A stretch of DNA of 64,000 nt from Treponema vincentii (GTDB taxonomy: Bacteria > Spirochaetota > Spirochaetia > Treponematales > Treponemataceae): the NCBI RefSeq assembly GCF_018336815.1, contig NZ_CP050497.1, positions 1,922,001 to 1,986,000 on the forward strand, written 5' to 3'. Below the pieces are notes generated by a model. It was given only the letters and a program-made list of their open reading frames with translations. It was not told the DNA's origin and did not search any database. Shown here one piece after another: positions 1 through 8,054 of the stretch (position 1 is its first letter; each line of letters begins with the position of its first letter). The translations under genes were made by a program, and so were the position numbers.

Positions 1-1
1 G

Positions 2-1015
2 ATTTTAGACCAGCTATCAACGCTCACCTTTTATGACTACATTCTTCTTTACTGGAATTATAAGGAAAGTCCTTTCATTAAGGGCAAGATACGGACCGGC
101 GCAACTCCGCCAAATCCTGAGCGGTTTTACCATCATACAACCTGCATCAAAAAATATGAGCAGTATTTTCCTTCTTGCTTGCTTACCGAAATAACCGGTA
201 CGAAAATTGATACAATGCTCGGCGCAATCAAAGGAGCAGGTAAGCTGAAAGAAAATACCATGCACAAATACTACTCCATCTGTATTCAAGCCCTTCGTTT
301 TGCGTATCGTAATAACCTCATTGCGCGGGATATTTCACAGCAGATAACGAGAGAATCAAAAGCTACGCGAAAAAAAGCGAAGAAAGAGGCGGAAAAAGCT
401 ACTTTTACAAAAGAGGAAATCCGGCAACTTTTCAATAGCGAGCATAATCCGTTCGGCTCTCAAATAAATTGGCTTATCAATGAAGTACTGTTTAAAACCG
501 GTTGCCGCATTGGAGAAATACAAGCCCTTCAGATGCAAGATTTTATCAAAAATTCAGACGGATATGCGCTCAAGGTTGACAAGAACTATTGCAGAACCGG
601 CAAGCGGCTTAAATGTACGAAAACAGAACGCAGCGACATCGTTCCTCTTTCCGCCGACCTTGCAGAAAAATTGCTCGCACACCTTGAAAGCAACCCATAT
701 CAAGATGATCCGGAGGCGTTCATATTTAGCTCCCCTCGAGATGCGCATAAACCGTTCTGCTATGAAAGTTTTAACGATGATTTTAATAGAACAATGAGAC
801 GATTAGGAATGAAGCGCACGAATTTGACGCTCCACAGCTATAGGCATACGTTTGCTACCTTTTTACGCATGGCCGGCTTTTCAGAAGAAGAGCTTAAGTT
901 TTTAACTCGGCACGACTGCATAGCAGAGGTGCGGCACTATGCCGATCACTATACGCCTGAAATGGAACAACTCAAATACAAGGCAGTCGGCGCACTCGAT
1001 AAAATTATAGAGTAA
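2..1015 (+). CDS. tyrosine recombinase / phage-type integrase, 5'-truncated by window edge
   Basis: The frame is open from base 2, so the true start lies left of the window; a TTG at 179 is only an internal codon. The visible 337 residues hold a SAM-like core-binding region (short helices, KENTMHKYY) and a full catalytic domain. Catalytic residues can be seen in order: Arg in TGCRIGE, Lys in KTERSDIVPL, His and Arg in LHSYRHT, His in LTRHD, and the nucleophilic Tyr in RHYAD. Such enzymes cut and rejoin DNA at attachment sites of prophages, integrative elements or xer/dif sites. The partner element is not visible, since what follows is a repeat-rich leader and a lipoprotein gene, so the element it serves probably lies to the left. 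A XerC/D role is less likely given the lysine-rich linker and divergence. Confidence 0.9.
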   Translation: MLDQLSTLTFYDYILLYWNYKESPFIKGKIRTGATPPNPERFYHHTTCIKKYEQYFPSCLLTEITGTKIDTMLGAIKGAGKLKENTMHKYYSICIQALRFAYRNNLIARDISQQITRESKATRKKAKKEAEKATFTKEEIRQLFNSEHNPFGSQINWLINEVLFKTGCRIGEIQALQMQDFIKNSDGYALKVDKNYCRTGKRLKCTKTERSDIVPLSADLAEKLLAHLESNPYQDDPEAFIFSSPRDAHKPFCYESFNDDFNRTMRRLGMKRTNLTLHSYRHTFATFLRMAGFSEEELKFLTRHDCIAEVRHYADHYTPEMEQLKYKAVGALDKIIE

Positions 1016-1343
1016 AGCTGGTACGAAATAGCTATCTTAAAGACATTTTTTTTCACGCTTTTTGAATGGCACTTTATACGCCTGACAGGAAAGCTGTATA
1101 CAAATAACTTGCAAAAACACGCTAAAAAGTCTGGAAAATCAACAAAAACAAACAAAATAATAAAAATATGCTTGACAAGAATGCGTTCATAGCTTAATAT
1201 AAAAATAGTTAGAGCTACACAGTTTTTTTGACAGATAAAGTGTAAGATAACTAATTAAAAATATGTACTAAAAACGCCTCAAAACGAGCGTTTCACCCTA
1301 TCTTTTAGCGTTTTTTTCCTGATACAGAGTTATTGTTTACCTA

Positions 1344-1514
1344 CACGTTTGCAATGCAAACGTGCTACTGCATAGAACCACCGCCGTCCGTGGCGGTTCT
1401 GATACGTCGAGGACTGTTTGCAGTAGCGGCATGGATGCCGCTTGTATTAACCAGTAGTGAGTTTCGTCTGTATGCGAAACTCACAGTCAAAACTATACAA
1501 GGATGTATAGTTTT
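1344..1514. repeat. two hairpin-trio units back to back (ANGGAY-loop family)
   Basis: An inverted partial unit has a hairpin at 1344-1364 (9-bp stem, loop AAT) and another at 1380-1397 (ACCGCC/GGCGGT, loop GTCCGT). It is followed by a direct full unit: hairpin C at 1425-1442 (AGCGGC/GCCGCT, loop ATGGAT), hairpin B at 1457-1484 (GTGAGTTTCG arms) and hairpin A at 1489-1514 (AAAACTATAC arms, loop AAGGAT). The family is shared with clusters near 25, 26-27, 32.8 and 51 kb. No gene is seen in 1016-1558 apart from these hairpins. Confidence 0.8.
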
Positions 1515-1558
1515 GGCGATGCGACAACGCAGATATGCTGCATATTTGCAAAAGGGGC

Positions 1559-1586
1559 TTGACACGCGCATAACCAGCGGCATAAT
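1559..1586 (+). promoter_or_regulatory. predicted sigma-70 promoter of lipoprotein leader 1
   Basis: A perfect TTGACA box at 1559-1564 is followed 16 bp later by CATAAT at 1581-1586. Transcription would start at about 1593, inside the tandem array beginning at 1589. The same box-to-array geometry occurs upstream of two other lipoprotein genes (14050-14077 and 29577-29605, minus strand). Confidence 0.65.
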
Positions 1587-1588
1587 TT

Positions 1589-1678
1589 CACAGCTCACAG
1601 CTCACAGCTCACAGCTCACAGCTCACAGCTCACAGCTCACAGCTCACAGCTCACAGCTCACAGCTCACAGCTCACAGC
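1589..1678 (+). repeat. heptamer tandem array, CACAGCT x 12.9
   Basis: Ninety bases of perfect 7-bp repeats sit directly downstream of the predicted promoter and 454 bases before the start codon at 2133. A 7-bp unit reads through all three frames, so any ORF across it encodes a heptapeptide repeat. The array is an obvious slipped-strand hot spot. The same unit occurs 7.1 times at 13999-14048 on the opposite strand, with similar flanks. Confidence 0.97.
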
Positions 1679-1769
1679 GTGAATTCTATTTAGATAATCT
1701 TTTATCTTTTCCCTATAAACATCATCATTTTTTCTCAGTTTACACACAAAAACAAAACGTAGATATAAA

Positions 1770-2030
1770 ACCCTCTGCGTTCTCTGCGTGCTTCGCGGTT
1801 GCATTAAAAAATAAACCGCAGAGGCCTCAAAGGACGCAAAGAAAGGTAAGGGAGCTATCTGATAAGTTCTTTCTGTTCAGAACCTTTGCGCTCTTTGTGA
1901 GATTCGCGGTTGCATTAAAAAATAAACCGCAGAGGCCGCTAAGGACGCAGAGGAGTGGAGCAGGAGTATCTGATAAGTTCTTTCTGTTCAGAACCTTTGC
2001 GTTCTTTGCGTGCTTGGCGGTTATATTTTT
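1770..2030. repeat. ACCGCAGAGG-type dispersed repeats in the leader of the LRR lipoprotein
   Basis: Motifs of the type CTTTGCG...GCGGTT and AACCGCAGAGG occur as about two and a half units with a period near 113 bp. The block TGATAAGTTCTTTCTGTTCA appears twice. Opposed motifs could pair into long hairpins. Related motifs occur at 29190-29370 in the leader of the SUMF1 lipoprotein. An open frame spanning 1333-2136 is an artefact of these repeats. Confidence 0.7.
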
Positions 2031-2132
2031 GCCAATTTCAATATGCGTTTTCTATTGCCAAGCTTTCACAATACATCTCGTACGTAGCCATTATCAATTA
2101 CCAATTCCACATTATTATAAAGGAGTTTTATT

Positions 2133-4526
2133 ATGAAACGAAGAGTCGCTTCACTACTGGGTGCGCTTGTATTATTGACAAGTGCAGTAATGATGGCAGG
2201 TTGTCCGCAGAGCGCCAAACCTGATATACGAAAGTACAAGATAACGCTTAATCAAGGTGAACACGGTACGGTGACCGTTGATCCTGTGCTGCCGAAAGAC
2301 GGTATGGTTGCGCAATACGCAAAACTTACGTTTACTGCAACACCGGATGAAGGATATGAACTGGCCGGCTGGACTGGGGCAACACCTGACAACGCTGATA
2401 TACATAAGGCAACGCTGACCGTAGCGGCAGATGCAACCATAACCGCTACGTTTAAAAAGAAACCGGAGATAAAAAAGTATAAGATAACGCTTAATCAAGG
2501 TGAACACGGTACGGTGACCGTTGATCCTGTGCTGCCCAAAGACGGTATGGTTGCGCAATACGCAAAACTTACTTTCACTGCAACACCGGATAAAGGATAT
2601 GAACTGGCCGGCTGGACTGGGGCAACACCTGACAACGCTGATATACATAAGGCAACGCTGACCGTAGCGGCAGATGCAACCATAACCGCTACGTTTAAAA
2701 AGAAACCGGAGATAAAAAAGTATAAGATAACGCTTAATCAAGGTGAACACGGTACGGTGACCGTTGATCCTGTGCTGCCCAAAGACGGTATGGTTGCGCA
2801 ATACGCAAAACTTACTTTCACTGCAACACCGGATAAAGGATATGAACTGGCCGGCTGGACTGGGGCAACACCTGACAACGCTGATATACATAAGGCAACG
2901 CTGACCGTAGCGGCAGATGCAACCATAACCGCTACGTTTAAAAAGAAACCGGAGATAAAAAAGTATAAGATAACGCTTAATCAAGGTGAACACGGTACGG
3001 TAAACGTTGATCCTCCGCTGCCTGCCGACGGCATCATTGCAAAGGACACCGTACTTACCTTTACCGCAATACCGGATACCGGATACGAAGTAGCTGCATG
3101 GACGGGTGCGACACAAGACAGCGCTGATAAAAATAAGGCAAGATTGACGGTAACTGCACATACCACCGTCAGCGTTACGTTTAAAGAAAAGACCGCAGAT
3201 GTTTCGCTACTGCAAATCGATTCAACCGGTAGGCTCACTGGTGTAACGGATAGAAATGCACTGGTCGGAAGCCTTGCAATACCGAATACTGTTACTAAAA
3301 TCGGAGTCGCGGCATTCGCTCATTGCACAAACCTTACCGGTATTACCATACCCGATAGCGTTACTGAAATCGGTAACAATGCCTTCTCGAACTGCTCTGC
3401 GCTAAGTGCTGTTACTATCGGTAATAACGTTACTAAAATCGGACACGCGGCATTCGAGCATTGCACAAACCTTACCGGTATTACCATACCCGATAGCGTT
3501 ACTGAAATCGGTAACAGTGCCTTCTCGGACTGCTCTGCGCTGAGTGCTGTTACCATCGGTACAGGCGTTACTAAAATCGGACGATGGGCATTCAAGTATT
3601 GCACAAACCTTACCGGTATCGCCATACCGGATAGCGTTACTGAAATCGGTGACAGTGCCTTCTCGGACTGCTCTGCGCTGAGTGCTGTTACCATCGGTAC
3701 TGGTGTTACTAAAATCGGACAATTGGTATTCATTCATTGCACAAACCTTACCGGTATTACCATACCGAATAGCGTTACTGAAATCGGTAACCTTGCCTTC
3801 TCGAACTGCTCTGCGCTAAGTGCTGTTACTATCGGTACAGGCGTTACTAAAATCGGACAATTGGCATTCGCTCATTGCACAAACCTTACCGGTATTACCA
3901 TACCCGATAGCGTTACTGAAATCGGTAACAGTGCCTTCTCGGACTGCTCTGCGCTGAGTACTGTTACTATCGGTAATAACGTTACTAAAATCGGACACGC
4001 GGCATTCGATCATTGCACAAACCTTACCGGTATTACCATACCGAATAGCGTTACTGAAATCGGTAACATTGCTTTCTTGGACTGCTCTGCGCTGAGTGCT
4101 GTTACTATTGGTAATAACGTTACTAAAATCGGAGACGGGGCATTCGCTCATTGCACAAACCTTACCGGTATTACCATACCCGATAGCGTTACTGAAATCG
4201 GTGACGGTGCCTTCTCGAACTGCTCTGCGCTGAGTGCTGTTACTATCGGTGCTGGTGTTACTAAAATCGGAGGCGAGGCATTCGCTCGTTGCACAAACCT
4301 TACCGGTATTACCATACCCGATAGCGTTACTGAAATCGAACTCGCGGCATTCATAGGTTGCGAAACACTTACCAGAGCGGTTTTTAAGGCTCCATCAGGA
4401 TGGAAAGTTCTGAGTAAAGATGGCAACACTACCGAGAACATCAACCAAGCTGACTTGGAAGATACTTCAAAAGCTGCAACGTATTTGAGAGATACTTACT
4501 GGGAATACACTTGGCAGAAACAATAA
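2133..4526 (+). CDS. BspA/TpLRR leucine-rich-repeat surface lipoprotein with four InlB-type repeats
   Basis: A 797-residue exported lipoprotein. The signal peptide ends in a lipobox with Cys24 (MMAGC). Residues about 35-358 are four 81-residue divergent InlB B-repeats (Flg_new type, YKITLNQGEHGTVTVDP). Residues about 380-765 are TpLRR/BspA repeats: seven 46-residue double units plus a part unit, about 16 LRRs, with alternating NLTGITIPDSVTEIG and ALSAVTIG motifs and a Cys per repeat. AAGGAG precedes the ATG by 7 bases. Related BspA/TpLRR proteins bind host matrix proteins or other bacteria; this role is inferred. Its leader carries a promoter and heptamer array (1559-1678). DNA-level repeats are near identical, so copy number should vary by recombination. 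Confidence 0.93.
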   Translation: MKRRVASLLGALVLLTSAVMMAGCPQSAKPDIRKYKITLNQGEHGTVTVDPVLPKDGMVAQYAKLTFTATPDEGYELAGWTGATPDNADIHKATLTVAADATITATFKKKPEIKKYKITLNQGEHGTVTVDPVLPKDGMVAQYAKLTFTATPDKGYELAGWTGATPDNADIHKATLTVAADATITATFKKKPEIKKYKITLNQGEHGTVTVDPVLPKDGMVAQYAKLTFTATPDKGYELAGWTGATPDNADIHKATLTVAADATITATFKKKPEIKKYKITLNQGEHGTVNVDPPLPADGIIAKDTVLTFTAIPDTGYEVAAWTGATQDSADKNKARLTVTAHTTVSVTFKEKTADVSLLQIDSTGRLTGVTDRNALVGSLAIPNTVTKIGVAAFAHCTNLTGITIPDSVTEIGNNAFSNCSALSAVTIGNNVTKIGHAAFEHCTNLTGITIPDSVTEIGNSAFSDCSALSAVTIGTGVTKIGRWAFKYCTNLTGIAIPDSVTEIGDSAFSDCSALSAVTIGTGVTKIGQLVFIHCTNLTGITIPNSVTEIGNLAFSNCSALSAVTIGTGVTKIGQLAFAHCTNLTGITIPDSVTEIGNSAFSDCSALSTVTIGNNVTKIGHAAFDHCTNLTGITIPNSVTEIGNIAFLDCSALSAVTIGNNVTKIGDGAFAHCTNLTGITIPDSVTEIGDGAFSNCSALSAVTIGAGVTKIGGEAFARCTNLTGITIPDSVTEIELAAFIGCETLTRAVFKAPSGWKVLSKDGNTTENINQADLEDTSKAATYLRDTYWEYTWQKQ
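2235..3206 (+). repeat. 243-bp in-gene tandem repeat, 4 copies
   Basis: Four 81-codon units start near 2235, 2478, 2721 and 2964. Units two and three look identical over their whole length by eye, unit one differs at a few bases, and unit four is clearly diverged. This pattern fits recent duplication or gene conversion. Confidence 0.9.
3330..4365 (+). repeat. 138-bp LRR tandem repeat, 7 copies plus a part
   Basis: Units of 46 codons (two 23-residue LRRs) start at 3330 and continue to 4295, followed by a degenerate unit. Differences are concentrated at the codons after TEIG and TKIG, which would be surface-variable positions, while the rest is almost invariant. Confidence 0.88.
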
Positions 4527-4581
4527 TACATAAGGGGCAGCTATTGTAGATAGCTTACGGTAATTGCCTGTTAGACAAGAG

Positions 4582-4628
4582 TTTTCCCGCCGCACCTTTT
4601 ACGAGCGTATTGTTGAAAGGTGCGGCAT
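4582..4628 (+). repeat. 47-bp hairpin direct repeat, copy 1 (possible terminator)
   Basis: Perfect 11-bp arms GCCGCACCTTT (4589-4599) and AAAGGTGCGGC (4616-4626) flank a 16-nt loop. It lies 3' of the LRR lipoprotein and matches the copy at 5192-5238 at 45 of 47 bases. There is no strong T tract, so a terminator role is uncertain. Confidence 0.75.
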
Positions 4629-4683
4629 TTCAAAAGGAATACAACAATGAGAATTGAACCACAACTAAAACAGGAGACAAAAA

Positions 4684-5166
4684 ATGAATGATTCCATAAA
4701 AATTTTTTTAAAGAGTGAAGCCTATCCTATCGGCGATGTATTAGGGATTATTGCAATATGGAAAGATGATACAGCCATACATGGAGAAGTATTTTTTTGC
4801 AAAGAAGATTCGCAAAAAGATATTTTTATATGCAAAGAATACATCAAAGATCCTACCGGTCAAAATATTTTGGAAGCGGACTTAATTCAGAAAATGCGAC
4901 AGCATCATGACCGGTATAATCTACGCCCGCTACGTTCTGTCACACAGGGATACCCAAATAATCCTTATGCTAGCAACAGATTTCTATGGGAAGATCAATC
5001 CGCTCAAGGTATAGCTTCTTTTTATAGTGCATATAAGGTATTTTTTGACGAGATTATGAATAGGACTAAGAATCAAACATTAAAAGATGCTATAAAGTCT
5101 ATCAAAGAAGTGAACGCTCATATTTCTATTGACTACGACGTGATTATACATTCTTCCACACCTTGA
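4684..5166 (+). CDS. hypothetical protein, 160 aa
   Basis: I do not recognise a family. The protein is soluble with no signal peptide or membrane segment. It has mixed charge, a cysteine pair in FFCKED and IFICKEY, and an aromatic-rich centre (RFLWEDQSAQGIASFYSAYK). An AGGAGA box eight bases before the ATG supports the start. The gene stands alone between two copies of a 47-bp hairpin (4582-4628 and 5192-5238), an arrangement reminiscent of a small mobile cassette or of two duplicated terminators. Base composition is more AT-rich than the housekeeping genes to the right. It could be an immunity-like or phage-derived orphan, but nothing in the sequence shows this. Confidence 0.75.
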   Translation: MNDSIKIFLKSEAYPIGDVLGIIAIWKDDTAIHGEVFFCKEDSQKDIFICKEYIKDPTGQNILEADLIQKMRQHHDRYNLRPLRSVTQGYPNNPYASNRFLWEDQSAQGIASFYSAYKVFFDEIMNRTKNQTLKDAIKSIKEVNAHISIDYDVIIHSSTP

Positions 5167-5191
5167 TAGAAGCTGTTTTTGCGATGCATAA

Positions 5192-5238
5192 TTTTCCCGC
5201 CACATCTTTTACGAGCGTATTGTTGAAAGGTGCGGCAT
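5192..5238 (+). repeat. 47-bp hairpin direct repeat, copy 2
   Basis: Second copy of the 4582-4628 sequence. Its two mismatches lie in the left arm, so this stem is imperfect. It follows the 160-aa gene by 26 bases. Confidence 0.75.
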
Positions 5239-5253
5239 GTTTTTCTGATCAAC

Positions 5254-5280
5254 ATCCCCCGAGGCAGAACATCAGGGGAT
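5254..5280. terminator. CCCC/GGGG hairpin, copy 1
   Basis: ATCCCC and GGGGAT arms flank GAGGCAGAACATCA. Similar hairpins with an internal CAGC/CATC core occur at 11701-11727 and 54264-54291, all close to gene ends. No U tract follows. Confidence 0.45.
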
Positions 5281-5294
5281 ACGGTTTTTATATA

Positions 5295-5345
5295 ACGGGC
5301 GCCTAAAAATTTCTTATCTTTAGGCGTCCGTATCCGTTTTTTAAA
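5295..5345. terminator. bidirectional intrinsic terminator
   Basis: Arms at 5295-5307 and 5319-5331 (CGCCTAAA/TTTAGGCG core) form a 12-13 bp stem. A T tract follows on the plus strand and an A/T-rich tail on the other side. It lies between the convergent 160-aa gene and the alanine symporter gene and could serve both. Confidence 0.7.
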
Positions 5346-5354
5346 TTAAAAACG

Positions 5355-6767
5355 TTAATTCCAGAAATCCAGTTTTTCCTGCATACCGATGTCGGCTGCA
5401 TGGAATACAGGGTCTTTTCCTTCCTTCCGTTGCTTTTCGTAATCTTTCAAAGCCTTCATTGCGGTCTTACCTAAAAGGAAGATTGCCGGTAAGTTAATCA
5501 AGGCCATAATACCCATCAACAAATCGCCGATATCCCATGCCAAGGCTTGTTTATGAGCTGCACCGAAAAGCACGACAAGGGACGCAAAAATTCTATACAC
5601 CAGCATAAAGGTTTTGCTGGGAACCTTGCCGTAAATATAGGAAAGGTTATCATCAACATAGTATAAGTTTCCGAGCAGGGTTGTAAAAGCAAACAATATC
5701 AAAGAGAACGTGATAAAGTGGTTTCCGAAATTCCCCATCAGCGAGGACAGGGCGGCCTGCACATACGGCGCACCGCTTAAGGACTCCGACGGCTCGATAC
5801 CGGCGCTAAAACACATAAAGGCGGTTGCGCTACAGATAATAAGTGTGTCGAGGAATACCGAAAGCATCTGTACCAGTCCCTGTTTAACAGGATGGCTGAC
5901 AAGCGCCGTCGCTGCAGCATTCGGCGCCGAACCGATACCGGCTTCGTTGGAATAAAGTCCACGCTTAATACCGTACATCATACAAGAACCGGCAACACCG
6001 CCGAAGATCGCTTTAAAATCAAATGCATCGGCAAAGATTCGCGAGAAAATCGCGGGCATTGCTGAAATATGCATAATAACCATCACGAGAGAAACAACAA
6101 CGTAAATTGCACCCATAATCGGTACTAAGACAGAAGTTACTTTCAAGATACGCTTTCCGCCGCCAAGTAAGCAATAGCCGGTCATAACTGCCAATACGGC
6201 GCCGATAATCCACGGCGTTACTTTCGGGTCATAAAAACTATAGACGGTAAAGCTGGTTTGTAAATTGAACGCCGCAAGCATATTAAAGCCGATTGCATAC
6301 GTAAGAATAAGACTGACGGCAAAAATGATACCGAGCGCTCTGCTCTTTAAGGCCGTTTCGATATAATACGCAGGGCCTCCGTAGCAGCCGCCGTTTTCAT
6401 CACGGCGCTTGTAAATTTGTGCTAGTGTCGATTCGATAAAGGCAGAAGAACCGCCGATAATCGCAACAATCCACATCCAAAAAACCGCGCCGTAACCGCC
6501 TAAGCAAATAGCGCTTGCAACACCGACGATATTGCCGGTACCGACTCTTGATGCGGTTGTTACCATCAATGTCTGGAACGACGATACATCACCTTCCCTC
6601 ATCGGTTTTTCGGCGGTAACCCTAAACGCCTCACCGAGTAACCGCACCTGCAAGAATCCCGAACGGACGGTAAAATAAATCCCTACCCCCAGCAGCAAAA
6701 TGATCAAGATGGGGTAATAGAGTAAACTGTTAATTGGCGCAATAATGGCGCCTAACATTTCCAACAT
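5355..6767 (-). CDS. alanine/glycine:cation symporter (AGCS family)
   Basis: A 470-residue polytopic membrane protein of the AlsT/AgcS family, which imports alanine or glycine with Na+ or H+. Family features are seen: VTTASRVGTGNIVGVASAI near residue 70, GGPAYYIE, and the signature GLYSNEAGIGSAPNAAATA near residue 270. About ten hydrophobic segments span the chain, with a charged C-terminal tail. Length is normal. AGGAGG lies eight bases before the ATG. It is followed by a terminator (5295-5345) and preceded by the glutaminase gene 50 bases upstream in the same direction, so an amino-acid uptake and catabolism operon is likely. Confidence 0.93.
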   Translation of the reverse strand: MLEMLGAIIAPINSLLYYPILIILLLGVGIYFTVRSGFLQVRLLGEAFRVTAEKPMREGDVSSFQTLMVTTASRVGTGNIVGVASAICLGGYGAVFWMWIVAIIGGSSAFIESTLAQIYKRRDENGGCYGGPAYYIETALKSRALGIIFAVSLILTYAIGFNMLAAFNLQTSFTVYSFYDPKVTPWIIGAVLAVMTGYCLLGGGKRILKVTSVLVPIMGAIYVVVSLVMVIMHISAMPAIFSRIFADAFDFKAIFGGVAGSCMMYGIKRGLYSNEAGIGSAPNAAATALVSHPVKQGLVQMLSVFLDTLIICSATAFMCFSAGIEPSESLSGAPYVQAALSSLMGNFGNHFITFSLILFAFTTLLGNLYYVDDNLSYIYGKVPSKTFMLVYRIFASLVVLFGAAHKQALAWDIGDLLMGIMALINLPAIFLLGKTAMKALKDYEKQRKEGKDPVFHAADIGMQEKLDFWN

Positions 6768-6816
6768 ACTTTTTTCCTCCTAATAACGATTTATCGTATG
6801 TTTTATCGGTATGCCT

Positions 6817-7747
6817 TTAATAAATATTTAAGTTTAATTCCCGCGCAATAAATTCAAGAATCCGCGTCCCTACATAAGAATTCCCGTGTGAATCCAACCC
6901 GGGACAATAGACACCAATGCCATAGCCCGCCCGTGATGCGGTAACAATACCCCCGCCTACCCCGCTTTTTTGCCGGTAAACCTATTCTGATTGCAAATTC
7001 TCCGGAATAATCGTAGGTGCCGCAGGTCGCCATAATCGTTCGTAATATCCGCGCATGAGCCTCGCTCAAATGCTGCTTATTTTCTCCGTCTTTACCATCC
7101 CTCGACAGCACAAATCCCAATTGCGCCAAATCCCGCACATCGACTAAAATCGAACAGCTTTTAAAATACACGTTTAACAAGTCTTCTACATTAACGTCTG
7201 CAGGGATGATTTTGCCATTCAACAGCATGTAGGTCAGCGCCCTATTTGCAAAAGCGGAAGAGCTTTCCGAATTGAAAATGCTCCTGCTATAATCGATTTT
7301 ATCATTTCCGACAATTTCGCGTGTCCGGTTAAGAATCATCTCGAATGTATTATTGCCGTATTTTTCATATAACAGCGACGTTGCGACAATAGCGCCGGCA
7401 TTGATAAACGGATTAACCGGAATATTCTTATTACTCAGCTCCAGCGCAATGATACTGTTAAACGGTTTGGCGGAGGGTTTTACGCCGATAAACTTTTGAA
7501 TATAATCAAAGTCATAGTGTTCAAGCACGCAGAGATAAATGATAATTTTAACAATACTTTGAATACTGAACTTGTGTCGCGAAGAACCCGTCTCATATAA
7601 GGAGCCATCCGTGTCAATGAGCGCAGCGCCGACCTTAGTTTTATCTTCTTTCGCGAGTTCGGGGATATAGTCCGCAACCACCCCATTATCAACATACTGC
7701 ACCCCATATTCATACGCGCGTTGTAAAATATCTCGTATCTCCACCAT
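6817..7747 (-). CDS. glsA: glutaminase GlsA, with +1 frameshift in an A6 run
   Basis: Hydrolyses glutamine to glutamate and ammonia (serine-dependent beta-lactamase-like glutaminase). The Ser-x-x-Lys catalytic motif is in FSIQSIVK near residue 83. The family motifs NPFINAGAI and the Asn-rich region follow. The frame breaks after GLPAK. The run at 6966-6971 (six A in the gene sense) has one base too many; removing it restores SGVGGGIVTAS and the rest of the domain to a stop at 6817-6819, giving 309 residues, the usual family length. As written, the frame instead runs out of register to a stop at 6854. AAGGAG precedes the ATG. It probably works with the downstream symporter gene. The shift may be a sequencing error. 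Confidence 0.88.
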
Positions 7748-7832
7748 AACACTCCTTACATCGTTATACGCAGTCTATCTTTTGCCCCATAGTTATCCTA
7801 AAATCGCTGCGGGGGTATTCGTTATGATGATT

Positions 7833-7861
7833 ATTGTACAATGGAATAATCTATAATGCAA
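7833..7861 (-). promoter_or_regulatory. possible glsA promoter
   Basis: On the minus strand, TTGCAT (7861-7856) and TACAAT (7838-7833) are separated by 17 bases, about 85 bases before the glsA ATG. The 307-base divergent gap to the SPFH gene shows nothing else that I can name. Confidence 0.4.
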
Positions 7862-8054
7862 CAATAAATTTTTATTTATTCGTGTAAAAGATTTAATGCA
7901 TGATGTTTTGCCTCTATGCTCCGCATCGGGAGTATTAGTTTAATTCGATATATTTTTTAGAAGATGCCCAGCCCCCCCTTTACCGATTATTCATTTCTAT
8001 ACTAATATAGAGCTTATAAAATAGAGATCATACAAACAAAAGAGGAGAAATACG

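Noticed and set aside
1589-1678. Possible CRISPR array
   Set aside because: Units are 7 bp with no spacers; the other arrays are 7 or 8 bp. No cas genes are present.
1333-2136. A 267-codon open frame over the repeat-rich leader, with repeated SQLTAHS
   Set aside because: It reads through the promoter, the 7-bp array and dispersed repeats, has no ribosome-binding site and ends on top of the lipoprotein start. The periodic peptide is a by-product of the array.
2172-3161. Long antisense frame (329 codons) opposite the lipoprotein repeats
   Set aside because: It mirrors the 243-bp repeats, has no ribosome-binding site and gives an unlikely Cys/Arg/Tyr-rich repeat.
4570-5238. Integron-type attC sites around the 160-aa gene (GTTAGAC near 4570)
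   Set aside because: Only one GTTRRRY-like core is present and the matching RYYYAAC is missing at both copies; the hairpin arms do not have the attC layout.
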